A stretch of 64,000 nt of DNA from Streptomyces sp. NBC_00190 (GTDB lineage Bacteria > Actinomycetota > Actinomycetes > Streptomycetales > Streptomycetaceae), in NCBI RefSeq assembly GCF_036203305.1, contig NZ_CP108131.1, forward strand, positions 3,100,001 through 3,164,000. The letters are read 5' to 3'. The position numbers and the translations under genes were made by a program. Below, piece by piece: positions 9,579-18,133 of this stretch (position 1 is its first letter; each line of letters begins with the position of its first letter). A model generated the notes under the pieces. It saw only the letters and a list, made by a program, of their open reading frames with translations. It did not search any database and had not been told where the DNA came from.

Positions 9579-10811
9579 ATGACGACACCACGGATAGCCG
9601 AGAATGCCGGGCACGCCGCCCGGTACACCTTCAGGCTTCGGGTGCCATCCACTGCCCGTGCCTCTCTGCTGGGCGAGTGGGACCGGATCCGGTGGATCTG
9701 GAACGAGTGCGTGGCCAAGTCCAAGCAAGTCCACGCATGGAACAAAGCCAGGCCCGACGGCATGGACAAGCGCACCTGCGGTCCCGCGCAACTCGACAAA
9801 ATACTGACCGAAGCCCGGAAGGCGAACGCCTGGCTGAGAGAAGGCGGCTCGGTCCCGCAGCAACAACTGATACGCGACTTCGGCAGGTCCAGGGCCAAGG
9901 CGCAGAAAGACATCAGGGACCGCCTACCCATGGCGCGTCGAGCCGGGATGCCCAAGTACAAGCAGAAGCGTGAGGCCGCCCCGTCGCTGAACTACACAAA
10001 GCGTGGCTTCCGCCTGAAGAACGGCGCTCTGCACCTGGTCGGGGGGATCATCCTGACGGTGGTGTGGTCGCGCAAGCTGCCCGCCGACCCGTCCAGCGTG
10101 CGCGTCTATCAGGACAGCCTCGGACACTGGTACTGCTCATTCGTCCTCCCCGTCCAAGCCGAGCTGCTGCCTGCCACCGGGCGGGTGATCGGTATCGACT
10201 GGGGCGTGCGCGAGACCGCGACCACCACCAGCGACACCCACGATCTGCCGCACGCCGAGTACGGCAGACGAGCCGCCGCGAAGCTGACCCGGTACGACCG
10301 GATGATGGCCCGCCGGAAATCCGCAAAGGGGCGGGCAGCGTCGAAGGGCCACCGCAAGGTGAAGAGGCAGCGCGCCAAGCTGCACAAGAAGGTCGCCCGG
10401 CAGCGGCAGGACACAGCCCGCAAGTGGGCCAAGTCTGTGGTCCGCGACCACGACGCCCTTGCGATGGAGAATTTCCGGCCGAAGTTCCTCGCGAAGACCA
10501 CCATGGCCAGGAAGGCCGCTGACGCCGCCATCGGCGCCACCAAGCAAGCCCTGATCGAAATGGGCCGCAAGCACGGACGCACCGTGCACCTGGTACACCC
10601 CGCGCACACCACGATGGACTGCGCGCAGTGCGGAGCGAGAGCCAAGCACGCACTGCCGCTGGGAGAGCGCACATACACCTGCACCGCGTGCGGGGCCGTG
10701 TCCCCACGGGACAAGAACTCCGCGCGCGTGATGCTCGTCCGGGCTGGTCTGACCCCGGTTGGCATTGATCGTGGAAGACCTCCCGAGGCGCCGCCCCGGG
10801 AGGCTGCGTGA
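9579..10811 (+). CDS. tnpB: TnpB, IS605-family RNA-guided nuclease (intact)
   Basis: 410 residues, apparently full length. TnpB proteins are omega-RNA-guided DNA nucleases of IS200/IS605 transposons and ancestors of Cas12. RuvC-like acidic residues are present: D207 in IGIDWGVRE, E297 in LAMENF and D378 in PRDKNSA. A four-cysteine zinc ribbon (CAQCG ... CTACG) lies at about 348-370. ATG start at 9579; no clear RBS, and the frame is open far upstream. No tnpA accompanies it, so it is an IS1341-type element needing TnpA in trans. It lies between a transporter and a stress-protein gene on the opposite strand, and a characteristic right end follows immediately. Confidence 0.88.
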   Translation: MTTPRIAENAGHAARYTFRLRVPSTARASLLGEWDRIRWIWNECVAKSKQVHAWNKARPDGMDKRTCGPAQLDKILTEARKANAWLREGGSVPQQQLIRDFGRSRAKAQKDIRDRLPMARRAGMPKYKQKREAAPSLNYTKRGFRLKNGALHLVGGIILTVVWSRKLPADPSSVRVYQDSLGHWYCSFVLPVQAELLPATGRVIGIDWGVRETATTTSDTHDLPHAEYGRRAAAKLTRYDRMMARRKSAKGRAASKGHRKVKRQRAKLHKKVARQRQDTARKWAKSVVRDHDALAMENFRPKFLAKTTMARKAADAAIGATKQALIEMGRKHGRTVHLVHPAHTTMDCAQCGARAKHALPLGERTYTCTACGAVSPRDKNSARVMLVRAGLTPVGIDRGRPPEAPPREAA

Positions 10812-10870
10812 GCCAGAAAATCCCCTCCCTTCAGGGAGGGGAGCAGTCAAGGAATGACAACGACGGGTCG
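10700..10870 (+). ncRNA. Probable omega-RNA (reRNA) overlapping the tnpB 3' end
   Basis: TnpB guide RNAs are made from the end of tnpB through the element's right end, with the guide copied from flanking DNA. Here the scaffold would end with a 9-bp hairpin (10821-10829/10834-10842, TTCA loop) and GCAGTCAA at 10843-10850, and the guide would begin GGAATGACAACGACGG at 10851. The 5' and 3' limits given are approximate. The same hairpin/TTCA/TCAA architecture recurs at 60125-60158 in the second, decayed element. Confidence 0.55.
10815..10850 (+). mobile_element. Right end of the intact tnpB element
   Basis: The sequence AAAATCCCCTCCC-TTCA-GGGAGGGGA followed by GCAGTCAA is the typical IS605/IS1341 right-end palindrome with terminal TCAA. 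It begins just after the tnpB stop and ends at 10850, where the stress-protein coding sequence starts on the other strand. The matching left end could not be placed with confidence in 9420-9578. Confidence 0.7.
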
Positions 10871-11380
10871 CTGTGCGCGCTTGGCCAGCCGGCCGGCCAC
10901 CGAGCCGAAGATCCGGCCCACGATGCCGTGCGTCGATCCGACCACGATGGCGTCGGCCGAGTACTCCCGGCCGACCTCCTCCAGCTCGTGGCAGATGTCC
11001 CCGCCCCGCTCGACCAGGATCCACGGCACCTCGGACAGATAGTCCGCGCAGGCCAGCTCCAGCCCGAGCACCTCGGTGCGGTGGTCCGGCACGTCCACGA
11101 ACACCGGAGGCTCGCAGCCGGCCCACACGGTGGTGGGCAGCCGGTTCGCGACATGGACGATGATCAGTCCGGATCCGGAGCGGCGGGCCATACCGATCGC
11201 GTACGCGAGGGCGCGCTCACTGGAGGTGGATCCGTCGAATCCCACAACGACTCCGTGCCGGAAGGCCGGATCGCAGTGCAGGCGTGTCTGTTCCACCGCG
11301 CGCAGATCGGCGGCCGACGCGGGGTCGGCGAGGCGTTTGCGCTTGCGGTCCGCGGGATCGGAGAATTCGTGACCGGCCAT
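10847..11380 (-). CDS. Universal stress protein (UspA family), C-terminus abutting IS end
   Basis: 177-residue single-domain Usp protein. The ATP-binding features are VVVGFDGSTSS (about 40-50) and the loop GSTHGIVGRIFGSVAGRL with RPVVV at the end, fitting G-2x-G-9x-G(S/T). An N-terminal charged stretch (DPADRKRKRLADP) precedes the domain. Start placed at ATG 11380; an in-frame start at 11515 would add 45 residues of low-similarity sequence, and no strong RBS decides between them. The stop codon is formed by the last bases of the tnpB right end, so the original C-terminus may have been slightly different. Confidence 0.8.
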   Translation of the reverse strand: MAGHEFSDPADRKRKRLADPASAADLRAVEQTRLHCDPAFRHGVVVGFDGSTSSERALAYAIGMARRSGSGLIIVHVANRLPTTVWAGCEPPVFVDVPDHRTEVLGLELACADYLSEVPWILVERGGDICHELEEVGREYSADAIVVGSTHGIVGRIFGSVAGRLAKRAQRPVVVIP

Positions 11381-11713
11381 GGGTGTCTCGGCGAAGAGGT
11401 CCTTGGAGGAAGCAACAGGGGCGAATTTCGGCGACGCTGGGTGACGGAGCTCTGTCCGGGAAGCATCTTCCCAAGCCCATACCCACCAGGGTACGGCGAC
11501 ACTCCTGTCCTGCACAGGGCAGCACAGGGCTTGCCGCCCTAGGAGAGCGTCCCAGGGAGCATGCCGGAGTGAGCGCGCCTTGGCAATGTCCGCTGTCCCC
11601 TACAGCCAGTGACATTCCGGCTCGTTGCCACCCGTGCGCGCAGTGACCGAGCCCGACCCGGCCGCGTTGGGCATGCGACCGACCGTCCAGGAAGAGCCCG
11701 CAGGGAGTACGCC
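11381..11713. other. Divergent intergenic region between Usp and small membrane protein
   Basis: 333 nt without a convincing gene. It must hold the promoters of the divergent stress-protein gene and the 144-residue gene. An AGGGAG ribosome binding site for the latter lies at 11702-11707. I see no repeat, RNA gene or clear operator in it. Confidence 0.5.
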
Positions 11714-12148
11714 GTGCCCGGCCATCCGGTTCACCCCGTCCAGCCAGCCCAGCCGACGCATTCCATCCACTACGCCGACACCGTCGCGCAGTACCCCGCC
11801 TCCGCCCGCCCCGCTCTTCACCCGTCCGTGCGTCCCGCCGGGCGCCGTCACGACGACCCCGCGGGTGACGTCGTGCGCTGGGCCGCCTTCAGCTGCCTGC
11901 TGGTCCCCGTGGTCCTCGTCGTCTACGGAACATCCTTCGGCGGGGCGGCAGTCGCCACCCTCGGCCTGCTCGCCGTCACGGCCGCGTGCCGGGTGCTGCT
12001 GCGCCAGTCGGAGAGGACACTGCGGGCCACGGCCCGGGTCCGGTCGGAGGACCGGATTCCGCCCGGCCACCGGGGCCGGCACTCGCGCGGCGGGTCCGGG
12101 ACCCACCGGGCGTGCGGACGTTCCGAGCCCGTGTCCCCGCACGACTGA
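11714..12148 (+). CDS. Small membrane protein upstream of adpA
   Basis: 144 residues from GTG 11714 (RBS AGGGAG, 6-nt spacing). A His/Pro-rich N-terminal third is followed by two adjacent hydrophobic helices (AAFSCLLVPVVLVVYG and AAVATLGLLAVTAACRVLL, about 57-95), then a basic, Arg-rich cytoplasmic tail. No enzymatic motif seen and no family recognised. It lies upstream of adpA in the same direction with a 376-nt gap, so it is probably a separate transcript. Confidence 0.6.
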   Translation: MPGHPVHPVQPAQPTHSIHYADTVAQYPASARPALHPSVRPAGRRHDDPAGDVVRWAAFSCLLVPVVLVVYGTSFGGAAVATLGLLAVTAACRVLLRQSERTLRATARVRSEDRIPPGHRGRHSRGGSGTHRACGRSEPVSPHD

Positions 12149-12524
12149 CTCATTCGCACACCCACACCCGCACGTTTTCAGCCAACTTCCCGACAGGGTG
12201 CCCCCCTTGCCGGAATGTCCCCCCAACCCCCCTACCACCAGCGACGACAGACGCCGGGGGGTGTCTCGACCCTACGGGTACTGGCCACGGCCGGACGTGA
12301 CGCACCTCCGGCAGGTAGCGGAGCGGAACGCTTCCTGATCGAATGCTTTTCGCCAAGTTGAGAAGTCGACATAGCGGTGCGTGCTGAACTTGTCACGCCG
12401 ACACCACGGGACGCAGTAGATTCGATCATGTATTTACGGCGGGGGATCCACGTGCAAGGCCGAGGGGAAACGTGCAGGTGCGACCAGACCAAGGAGTCGC
12501 GACACCCAAGGGGGGCTTAGCGCC
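12149..12524 (+). promoter_or_regulatory. adpA upstream regulatory region
   Basis: 376 nt without a gene, ending in the adpA RBS AAGGGGGG at about 12505-12512. The segment 12340-12440 is AT-richer than its surroundings (for example TTCGATCATGTATTTACGG near 12420), consistent with a promoter. In other streptomycetes the adpA upstream region is long and bound by several regulators including AdpA itself; I could not assign individual sites here. Confidence 0.55.
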
Positions 12525-13697
12525 ATGAGCCAGGATTCCACCGCCGTCGTCGCAGACGCCGGCCGGAAGCTCGCGGGGCGTCGCCGCAGGGAGATCGTCG
12601 CGGTGCTGCTCTTCAGCGGCGGACCGATCTTCGAGAGCTCCATTCCACTCTCCGTGTTCGGCATTGACCGGCAGGACGCGGGAGTTCCACGCTACCGATT
12701 GCTCGTGTGCGCCGGTGAGGACGGTCCGCTCAGGACCACCGGCGGACTCGAACTGACCGCGCCGTACGGGTTGGAGGCGATCGCCCGGGCAGGCACGGTC
12801 GTCGTGCCCGCGTGGCGTTCCATCACTTCACCACCGCCCCCCGAGGCGCTCGACGCACTGCGTCTGGCGCACGAGGAGGGAGCCCGGATCGTCGGACTGT
12901 GCACGGGAGCCTTCGTGCTCGCCGCCGCCGGTCTGCTGGACGGCCGGCCCGCGACGACGCACTGGATGTACGCGCCGACGCTGGCCAAGCGGTACCCGTC
13001 CGTCCATGTCGATCCGCGCGAACTGTTCGTCGACGACGGCGACGTGCTCACGTCCGCGGGCACCGCGGCCGGAATCGACCTGTGCCTGCACATCGTGCGC
13101 ACGGACCACGGCAGTGAGGCGGCCGGGGCTCTGGCCCGCCGGCTCGTCGTACCGCCGCGCCGTTCGGGCGGCCAGGAGCGGTATCTCGACCGGTCGCTGC
13201 CGGAGGAGATCGGCGCCGACCCGCTGGCCGAGGTCGTCGCCTGGGCGCTGGAACACCTCCACGAGCAGTTCGACGTGGAGACCCTGGCGGCCCGCGCCTA
13301 CATGAGCAGGCGCACCTTCGACCGGCGGTTCCGCTCGCTGACCGGCAGCGCGCCGCTCCAGTGGCTGATCACCCAGCGGGTGCTCCAGGCACAGCGGCTG
13401 CTGGAGACCTCCGACTACTCGGTCGACGAGGTCGCCGGCCGCTGCGGGTTCCGGTCGCCGGTCGCCCTGCGCGGGCACTTCCGGCGGCAGCTGGGGTCCT
13501 CCCCGGCCGCCTACCGCTCCGCCTACCGGGCACGGCGGCCGCAGGCCGACGTGGCCCAGGTGTCCCAGCTCTCGGAGAGCCCGGTCCCGCACCAGCGCAC
13601 TCCGCAGCCCCAGCGGGCGGCGGCGGCCCTGGCCGCCACGGGCCCGACGGTGACCGAGCTGTACGCCCCGGGCCGGGTCCTGCGGGAACACGCGTAA
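12525..13697 (+). CDS. adpA: AdpA, AraC/XylS-family master regulator of development
   Basis: 390 residues. An N-terminal DJ-1/PfpI-like dimerisation domain (about 20-195, with GLCTGAFVLAAAGLLDG and the cysteine near 125) is joined to a C-terminal AraC/XylS domain with two HTHs (about 235-335; DVETLAARAYMSRRTFDRRF and SVDEVAGRCGF). AdpA activates many genes for aerial growth and antibiotics. Start ATG 12525 follows AAGGGGGG. The sequence matches known AdpA proteins through the linker (ERYLDRSLPEEIG). Unlike most Streptomyces adpA genes it has no TTA codon in frame; the linker leucine at 13197-13199 is CTG. Orn follows, as usual. Confidence 0.96.
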   Translation: MSQDSTAVVADAGRKLAGRRRREIVAVLLFSGGPIFESSIPLSVFGIDRQDAGVPRYRLLVCAGEDGPLRTTGGLELTAPYGLEAIARAGTVVVPAWRSITSPPPPEALDALRLAHEEGARIVGLCTGAFVLAAAGLLDGRPATTHWMYAPTLAKRYPSVHVDPRELFVDDGDVLTSAGTAAGIDLCLHIVRTDHGSEAAGALARRLVVPPRRSGGQERYLDRSLPEEIGADPLAEVVAWALEHLHEQFDVETLAARAYMSRRTFDRRFRSLTGSAPLQWLITQRVLQAQRLLETSDYSVDEVAGRCGFRSPVALRGHFRRQLGSSPAAYRSAYRARRPQADVAQVSQLSESPVPHQRTPQPQRAAAALAATGPTVTELYAPGRVLREHA

Positions 13698-13720
13698 CCC
13701 TCACAACGGGTACGGCAAGA

Positions 13721-13758
13721 GAAGGTCCTCCATCGGTCACCTCCGATGGGGGACCTTC
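13721..13758 (+). terminator. Terminator after adpA
   Basis: Outer stem 13721-13728/13751-13758 (GAAGGTCC with GGACCTTC) and inner stem 13731-13737/13743-13749. It lies 24 nt after the adpA stop. Confidence 0.75.
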
Positions 13759-13823
13759 CGCGTGTGCGGCCGGCGACGTGCGATCAGCTCCCCGGATCCC
13801 GGGGACCGCATAAGGTGGGACAC

Positions 13824-14426
13824 ATGAACGATCGCATGGTGTGGATCGACTGCGAGATGACCGGGCTCTCGTTGACGGACGACGCACTTATCGAGGTGGC
13901 CGCACTGGTCACCGACTCGGAGCTCAACGTGCTCGGCGAAGGCGTGGACATCGTGATCCGCCCGCCGGACACCGCCCTGGAGACCATGCCCGACGTGGTG
14001 CGCGAGATGCACACGGCCTCCGGACTGCTCGACGAGCTGGCCGGCGGGACCACCCTCGCCGACGCCGAGGCCCAGGTCCTCGCGTACGTACGGGAACACG
14101 TCAAGGAACCCCGCAAGGCCCCGCTGTGCGGGAACTCGGTCGGCACCGACCGCGGCTTCCTGCTGCGCGACATGGCCGCGCTGGAGAGCTACATGCACTA
14201 CCGGATCGTGGACGTGTCCTCGGTCAAGGAGCTGGCGCGCCGCTGGTACCCCCGGGCGTACTTCAACAGCCCCCCGAAGAACGGCAACCACCGGGCGCTG
14301 GCGGACATCAAGGAGTCCATCGCCGAGCTGCGCTACTACCGGGAGGCGGTCTTCGTCCCGCAGCCCGGACCCGACTCGGACACGGCGCGGGCCATCGCCG
14401 CCAAGCACGTCCTGCCCGGCGGATAG
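13824..14426 (+). CDS. orn: Oligoribonuclease
   Basis: 200 residues; a DEDDh 3'-5' exoribonuclease that degrades 2-5 nt RNAs, including pGpG from c-di-GMP turnover. The active-site motif [10 protein letters not shown] gives D9 and E11; the remaining acidic residues and the ExoIII-type H/D are in GTDRGFL and NHRALADI. Start ATG 13824, RBS AAGGTGGGA. Same length as other Orn proteins. The adpA-orn order is conserved in streptomycetes, and a c-di-GMP enzyme (37897-39813) is present in this window. Confidence 0.95.
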   Translation: MNDRMVWIDCEMTGLSLTDDALIEVAALVTDSELNVLGEGVDIVIRPPDTALETMPDVVREMHTASGLLDELAGGTTLADAEAQVLAYVREHVKEPRKAPLCGNSVGTDRGFLLRDMAALESYMHYRIVDVSSVKELARRWYPRAYFNSPPKNGNHRALADIKESIAELRYYREAVFVPQPGPDSDTARAIAAKHVLPGG

Positions 14427-14520
14427 CCACCCCGGAGCGAGGGCGGCGAGAAGGGGGGAGCGAGCACCCTCCCGGACCCTGTACCCTTTTCTTCGGCCGG
14501 TCGGTTCTCCGACCGGACAT

Positions 14521-14594
14521 GGTGGGTGTAGCTCAGTTGGTAGAGCACCTGGTTGTGGTCCAGGTGGCCGCGGGTTCAAGTCCCGTCACTCACC
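14521..14594 (+). tRNA. tRNA-His (GTG)
   Basis: Cloverleaf with acceptor GTGGGTG (14522-14528) pairing with CACTCAC (14587-14593), extra 5' G at 14521 facing C73 at 14594 as expected for tRNA-His, D-arm GCTCAGTTGGTAGAGC, anticodon loop TTGTGGT, and T-arm GGGTTCAAGTCCC. CCA is not encoded. Confidence 0.96.
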
Positions 14595-14599
14595 CTGCG

Positions 14600-14635
14600 A
14601 GAGGGCCCGGTCCGCGAAAGCGGACCGGGCCCTCT
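14600..14635. terminator. Strong hairpin after tRNA-His
   Basis: Perfect 16-bp stem (14600-14615 with 14620-14635) and GAAA tetraloop. It follows the tRNA by 5 nt and also precedes the 3' end of convergent cebR (14683), so it may act on both strands. Confidence 0.85.
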
Positions 14636-14682
14636 GCGTTTACGTCGGCGCCCCGCCCTCACCCTCGCCCTCGCCCTCGCCC

Positions 14683-15714
14683 TCAGGACGATTCGCGGAC
14701 CACCAGCCGGTTCGGCAGCACGACGGCCGCCGCCCCGCCCCCCGGCTTCCCCGAGATCCGCTCCAGCAGCACGCGCGCCATGGTCCGGCCCATCTCCTCG
14801 ATCGGCTGCCGGACGCTGGTCAGCGGCGGGTCCATGTGCCGGGCCACCACCGAGTCGTCGAAGCCGACCAGCGCCACGTCCTGCGGGATCCGGCGCCCGG
14901 CCGCGCGCAGCTCCCGCCGGGCGCCCGCCGCCATCACGTCCGAGGCCGCGAAGACCGCGTCGAGCCCGGGGCGGCGCTCCAGCAGCTCCCGCATGGCCCG
15001 GCGGCCGCCGTCCTCGGTGAAGTCGCCGACGGCGATCAGCGGCTCGTCGACGGGGTGCCCGGCGGCGGCCAGGGCCTGGCGGTAGCCGTCGAGGCGGCAC
15101 TGGGCCCCGTACACGTCCAGCGGGCCGGTGATCGTGGCGATCACGCGGCGGCCCCGTCCGAGGAGGTGGCGTACGGCCTCGGCGGCGCCCGCCAGGTTGT
15201 CGGAGTCCACGGAGGGCAGGGGCTCGGCGGCGGAGCGCCGGCCGCTGATCACCGTCGGGATGCCGAGCTCGGCCAGCAGGTCGGGCAGCGGGTCCCCGGC
15301 GTGGACGGAGACGAGGAGCACCCCGTCCACGCGGTGCCCGGACAGGTACTGGGCGAGGCGGCGGCGCTCGCGGTCGCTGCCGGCCAGGGTGAGGACGAGC
15401 TGGACGTCGGTCTCCGCGAGGGCGGCACCGACCCCGCGGACCACGTCCGAGAAGTACGGCTCGGCGAAGAAGCGGGCCTCCGGCTCGGGAATCACCAGCG
15501 CGACGGCGTCGGTACGGTTGGCCGCGAGGGCGCGCGCGGCGCGGTTGGGCACGTACCCCAGCTCCGCGACGGCCGCCTCGACCACCGCCCTCGTATGCTC
15601 GCTGACCTTGGAGGAACCGTTGATCACCCGGGAGACCGTGCCGCGCCCGACTCCGGCGCGTGCCGCGACCTCCTCCAGGGTCGGCCGTCCCCCGCTTCGC
15701 CCGTGCCCGCTCAT
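14683..15714 (-). CDS. cebR: CebR-type LacI-family repressor of cellobiose genes
   Basis: 343 residues. N-terminal LacI HTH (PTLEEVAARAGVGRGTVSRVING, about 11-33) and a periplasmic-binding-like effector domain (VALVIPEPEARFFAEPYFSD onward, with VGFDDSVVARHMDPPLTSVRQP near 285). In Streptomyces CebR represses the cebEFG-bglC genes and is released by cellobiose. It is divergent from cebE here, and a perfect CebR box lies between the two genes, so both are probably controlled by it. ATG start at 15714 with a GGAGGAAG-type site upstream. Confidence 0.9.
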   Translation of the reverse strand: MSGHGRSGGRPTLEEVAARAGVGRGTVSRVINGSSKVSEHTRAVVEAAVAELGYVPNRAARALAANRTDAVALVIPEPEARFFAEPYFSDVVRGVGAALAETDVQLVLTLAGSDRERRRLAQYLSGHRVDGVLLVSVHAGDPLPDLLAELGIPTVISGRRSAAEPLPSVDSDNLAGAAEAVRHLLGRGRRVIATITGPLDVYGAQCRLDGYRQALAAAGHPVDEPLIAVGDFTEDGGRRAMRELLERRPGLDAVFAASDVMAAGARRELRAAGRRIPQDVALVGFDDSVVARHMDPPLTSVRQPIEEMGRTMARVLLERISGKPGGGAAAVVLPNRLVVRESS

Positions 15715-15752
15715 GGCTTCCTCCCAGTTGTGAATCTACCTCTTGACGACCG

Positions 15753-15766
15753 TGGGAGCGCTCCCA
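15753..15766. promoter_or_regulatory. CebR operator (14-bp palindrome)
   Basis: Exact TGGGAGCGCTCCCA, the established CebR box of Streptomyces, in the cebR-cebE divergent promoter region 51 nt upstream of the cebE start and 39 nt from the cebR start. Confidence 0.92.
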
Positions 15767-15816
15767 CACTGTGGCACACGACACCCGGCACGTTCCGTCC
15801 TCCAGGGAGGCCCCAG

Positions 15817-17142
15817 ATGCGAGCCCGAAGAAATCTTGTCACCACGGCCGGACTGCTCGGCGCGGCGGCCGTCCTGCTCGCGGGATGCGCGCAGGACCCG
15901 GCCGAGACCCCCGGGAAGGGCGCACCGGCCGGCGGCAAGGGCCAGACCACCCTCACCGTCGGGGTCTTCGGGGCCTTCGGCCTCCAGGAGGCCGGGCTCT
16001 ACGACGAGTACATGGCGCAGAATCCCGGGATCCGGATCGAGCAGACCTCGATCGAGCGCAACGAGAACTACTACCCCCAGCTCCTCACCCACCTGGGCAC
16101 CGGCAGCGGGCTCGCCGATATCCAGGCCGTCGAGGTCAACAACATCGCCGAGATCACCTCCACGCAGGCCGACAAGCTGGTGGACCTGGGCAAGGCGCCG
16201 GGAGTGGACAAGGCCTCGTACCTGCCGTGGAAGTGGGCTCAGGGCACCGCGAGCGCGGCGAAGGGCGGGGCCACGGTCGGCCTCGGCACCGACATCGGGC
16301 CGCAGGGGATCTGCTACCGCAAGGACCTCTTCGAGGCGGCGGGCCTGCCGGGCGACCGGGCGGCGGTCGGGGCGCTGTGGGCGGGCGACTGGAACAAGTA
16401 CCTGGAGGCGGGTAAGGCGTACAAGGCGAAGGCGGGCGAGGGGAAGGCCTTCGTGGACTCCGCCTCGGGCGTGATGGCGGCGGTGACCGGGAGCAGCGCC
16501 CAGCGGTTCTACGACGAGCAGGGCAAGGTCGTCTACAAGACCAACCCGGCCGTGCGCGGGGCCTTCGACCTGGCGGCCTCCTTCGCCACCGAGGGGCTGA
16601 GCGCCAAGCTCCAGCAGTTCACCCCGGCCTGGGACCAGGGCTTCGCCAACGGCACCTTCGCGACTGTCTCCTGCCCGGCCTGGATGCTCGGCTACATCCA
16701 GGACAAGGCGGGCCCGGCGGGCAAGGACAAGTGGGACGTGGCGCCGGCGCCGAAGCCGAGCAACTGGGGCGGCTCGTTCCTGGTGGTGCCGAAGGCGGGC
16801 AAGCACGCCGAGGAGGCGGCGAAGCTGGCGGCCTGGCTGACGGCTCCGGCGCAGCAGGCGAAGCTCTTCGAGAAGCGGGGCAGTTTCCCGAGCGCGAGCG
16901 CCGCGTACAAGCTGCCGACGGTTTCGGGCGCGCAGCACGCCTACTTCGGCGGCGCCCCGATCGGCGAGATCTTCGCGAAGGCGGCCGAAGGGATCCCGGT
17001 GACGGTGGTCGGCCCGAAGGACCTGGTGATCGCACAGAACCTGGCGGACATCGGGATGCTCCAGGTCGACCAGAAGGGCCGCAGCCCGCAGGAGGGCTGG
17101 GAGGCCGCGGTGAAGGCGATCAACAACGCCCTGGACCAGTGA
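15817..17142 (+). CDS. cebE: CebE, cello-oligosaccharide-binding lipoprotein
   Basis: 441 residues; the extracytoplasmic binding component of the cellobiose/cellotriose ABC importer. The N-terminus MRARRNLVTTAGLLGAAAVL ends in lipobox LAGC, giving a lipidated cysteine near residue 24. The mature protein is a family 1 (sugar) solute-binding protein with GLGTDIGPQGICYRKDLFE and an NGTFATVSCPAW segment. ATG 15817 with RBS AGGGAGG. First gene of cebE-cebF-cebG-bglC; the ATPase for this importer class (MsiK) is normally encoded elsewhere, and none is present here. Confidence 0.93.
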   Translation: MRARRNLVTTAGLLGAAAVLLAGCAQDPAETPGKGAPAGGKGQTTLTVGVFGAFGLQEAGLYDEYMAQNPGIRIEQTSIERNENYYPQLLTHLGTGSGLADIQAVEVNNIAEITSTQADKLVDLGKAPGVDKASYLPWKWAQGTASAAKGGATVGLGTDIGPQGICYRKDLFEAAGLPGDRAAVGALWAGDWNKYLEAGKAYKAKAGEGKAFVDSASGVMAAVTGSSAQRFYDEQGKVVYKTNPAVRGAFDLAASFATEGLSAKLQQFTPAWDQGFANGTFATVSCPAWMLGYIQDKAGPAGKDKWDVAPAPKPSNWGGSFLVVPKAGKHAEEAAKLAAWLTAPAQQAKLFEKRGSFPSASAAYKLPTVSGAQHAYFGGAPIGEIFAKAAEGIPVTVVGPKDLVIAQNLADIGMLQVDQKGRSPQEGWEAAVKAINNALDQ

Positions 17143-17149
17143 GGCGCCC

Positions 17150-18133
17150 GTGACGGACGAGACGGCTGTCCTGTCCCCCTCGTCCTCCCGCTCCGTGCGG
17201 GGGGACGAGGGGGACGGCCGGGGCCAGGTGTGGCGCTCGCGCCGCTACCGCTGGGACCTGCGCTGGAGCCCGTACGCCTTCGTGGCGCCCTTCTTCCTCT
17301 TCTTCGCCGCCTTCGGGCTGTTCCCGCTGCTGTACACGGGCTGGGCGGCGCTGCACCAGGTGGAGCTGACCGATCCGGACTCCATGACGTGGGTGGGGCT
17401 GCGCAACTTCACCCGGCTGTGGGACGACGAGTTCTTCTGGAACGCGCTGCGCAACACCGTCACGATCGGGCTGCTGTCGACGGTTCCGCAGCTGGCGATC
17501 GCCCTCGGCCTGGCGCACCTGCTCAACTACAAGCTGCGCGGCTCCGCCTTCTTCCGGGTGGCGGTGCTCACCCCGTACGCGACCTCCGTGGCCGCGGCCA
17601 CGCTCGTGTTCGTGCTGCTCTTCGGCCGGGACTACGGGATGGTCAACTGGGCGCTGTCGACGGTGGGTTTCGACGCGGTGGACTGGCAGAACGGCACCTT
17701 CGCCTCGCAGCTGGCGGTCTCCACCATCGTGATCTGGCGGTGGACCGGCTACAACGCGCTGATCTACCTGGCGGCCATGCAGGCCGTACCGGGTGAGCTG
17801 TACGAGTCCGCGGCGCTGGACGGGGCCTCGCGCCTGCAGCAGTTCATCCACGTGACCGTGCCCTCGCTGCGGCCGACGATCTTCTTCACCTGTGTCGTGT
17901 CGACGATCGGCGCGACCCAGCTGTTCGGCGAGCCGCTGCTGTTCAACGGCGGGGCGGGCGCCACGGGCGGCTCGGACCACCAGTTCCAGACGCTCGGGCT
18001 GTACCTGTACGAGCAGGGCTGGGTGAACCTGCACCTGGGGCGTGCCTCGGCGATCGCGTGGGCGATGTTCCTGATCCTGCTGGTCATCGCGGGCGCGGCG
18101 CGGCTGCTGCGCGGACGGGAGGCTTCCCGATGA
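17150..18133 (+). CDS. cebF: CebF, sugar ABC permease
   Basis: 327 residues with about six membrane helices, starting at [22 protein letters not shown] after a charged N-terminal 40 residues. The EAA loop, which docks the ATPase, is seen as [17 protein letters not shown] (about 217-233). MalF/UgpA type. GTG start at 17150, 7 nt after cebE. The first 30 residues (Ser- and charge-rich) are unusual but of the same composition as neighbours. Its stop overlaps the cebG start. Confidence 0.92.
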   Translation: MTDETAVLSPSSSRSVRGDEGDGRGQVWRSRRYRWDLRWSPYAFVAPFFLFFAAFGLFPLLYTGWAALHQVELTDPDSMTWVGLRNFTRLWDDEFFWNALRNTVTIGLLSTVPQLAIALGLAHLLNYKLRGSAFFRVAVLTPYATSVAAATLVFVLLFGRDYGMVNWALSTVGFDAVDWQNGTFASQLAVSTIVIWRWTGYNALIYLAAMQAVPGELYESAALDGASRLQQFIHVTVPSLRPTIFFTCVVSTIGATQLFGEPLLFNGGAGATGGSDHQFQTLGLYLYEQGWVNLHLGRASAIAWAMFLILLVIAGAARLLRGREASR

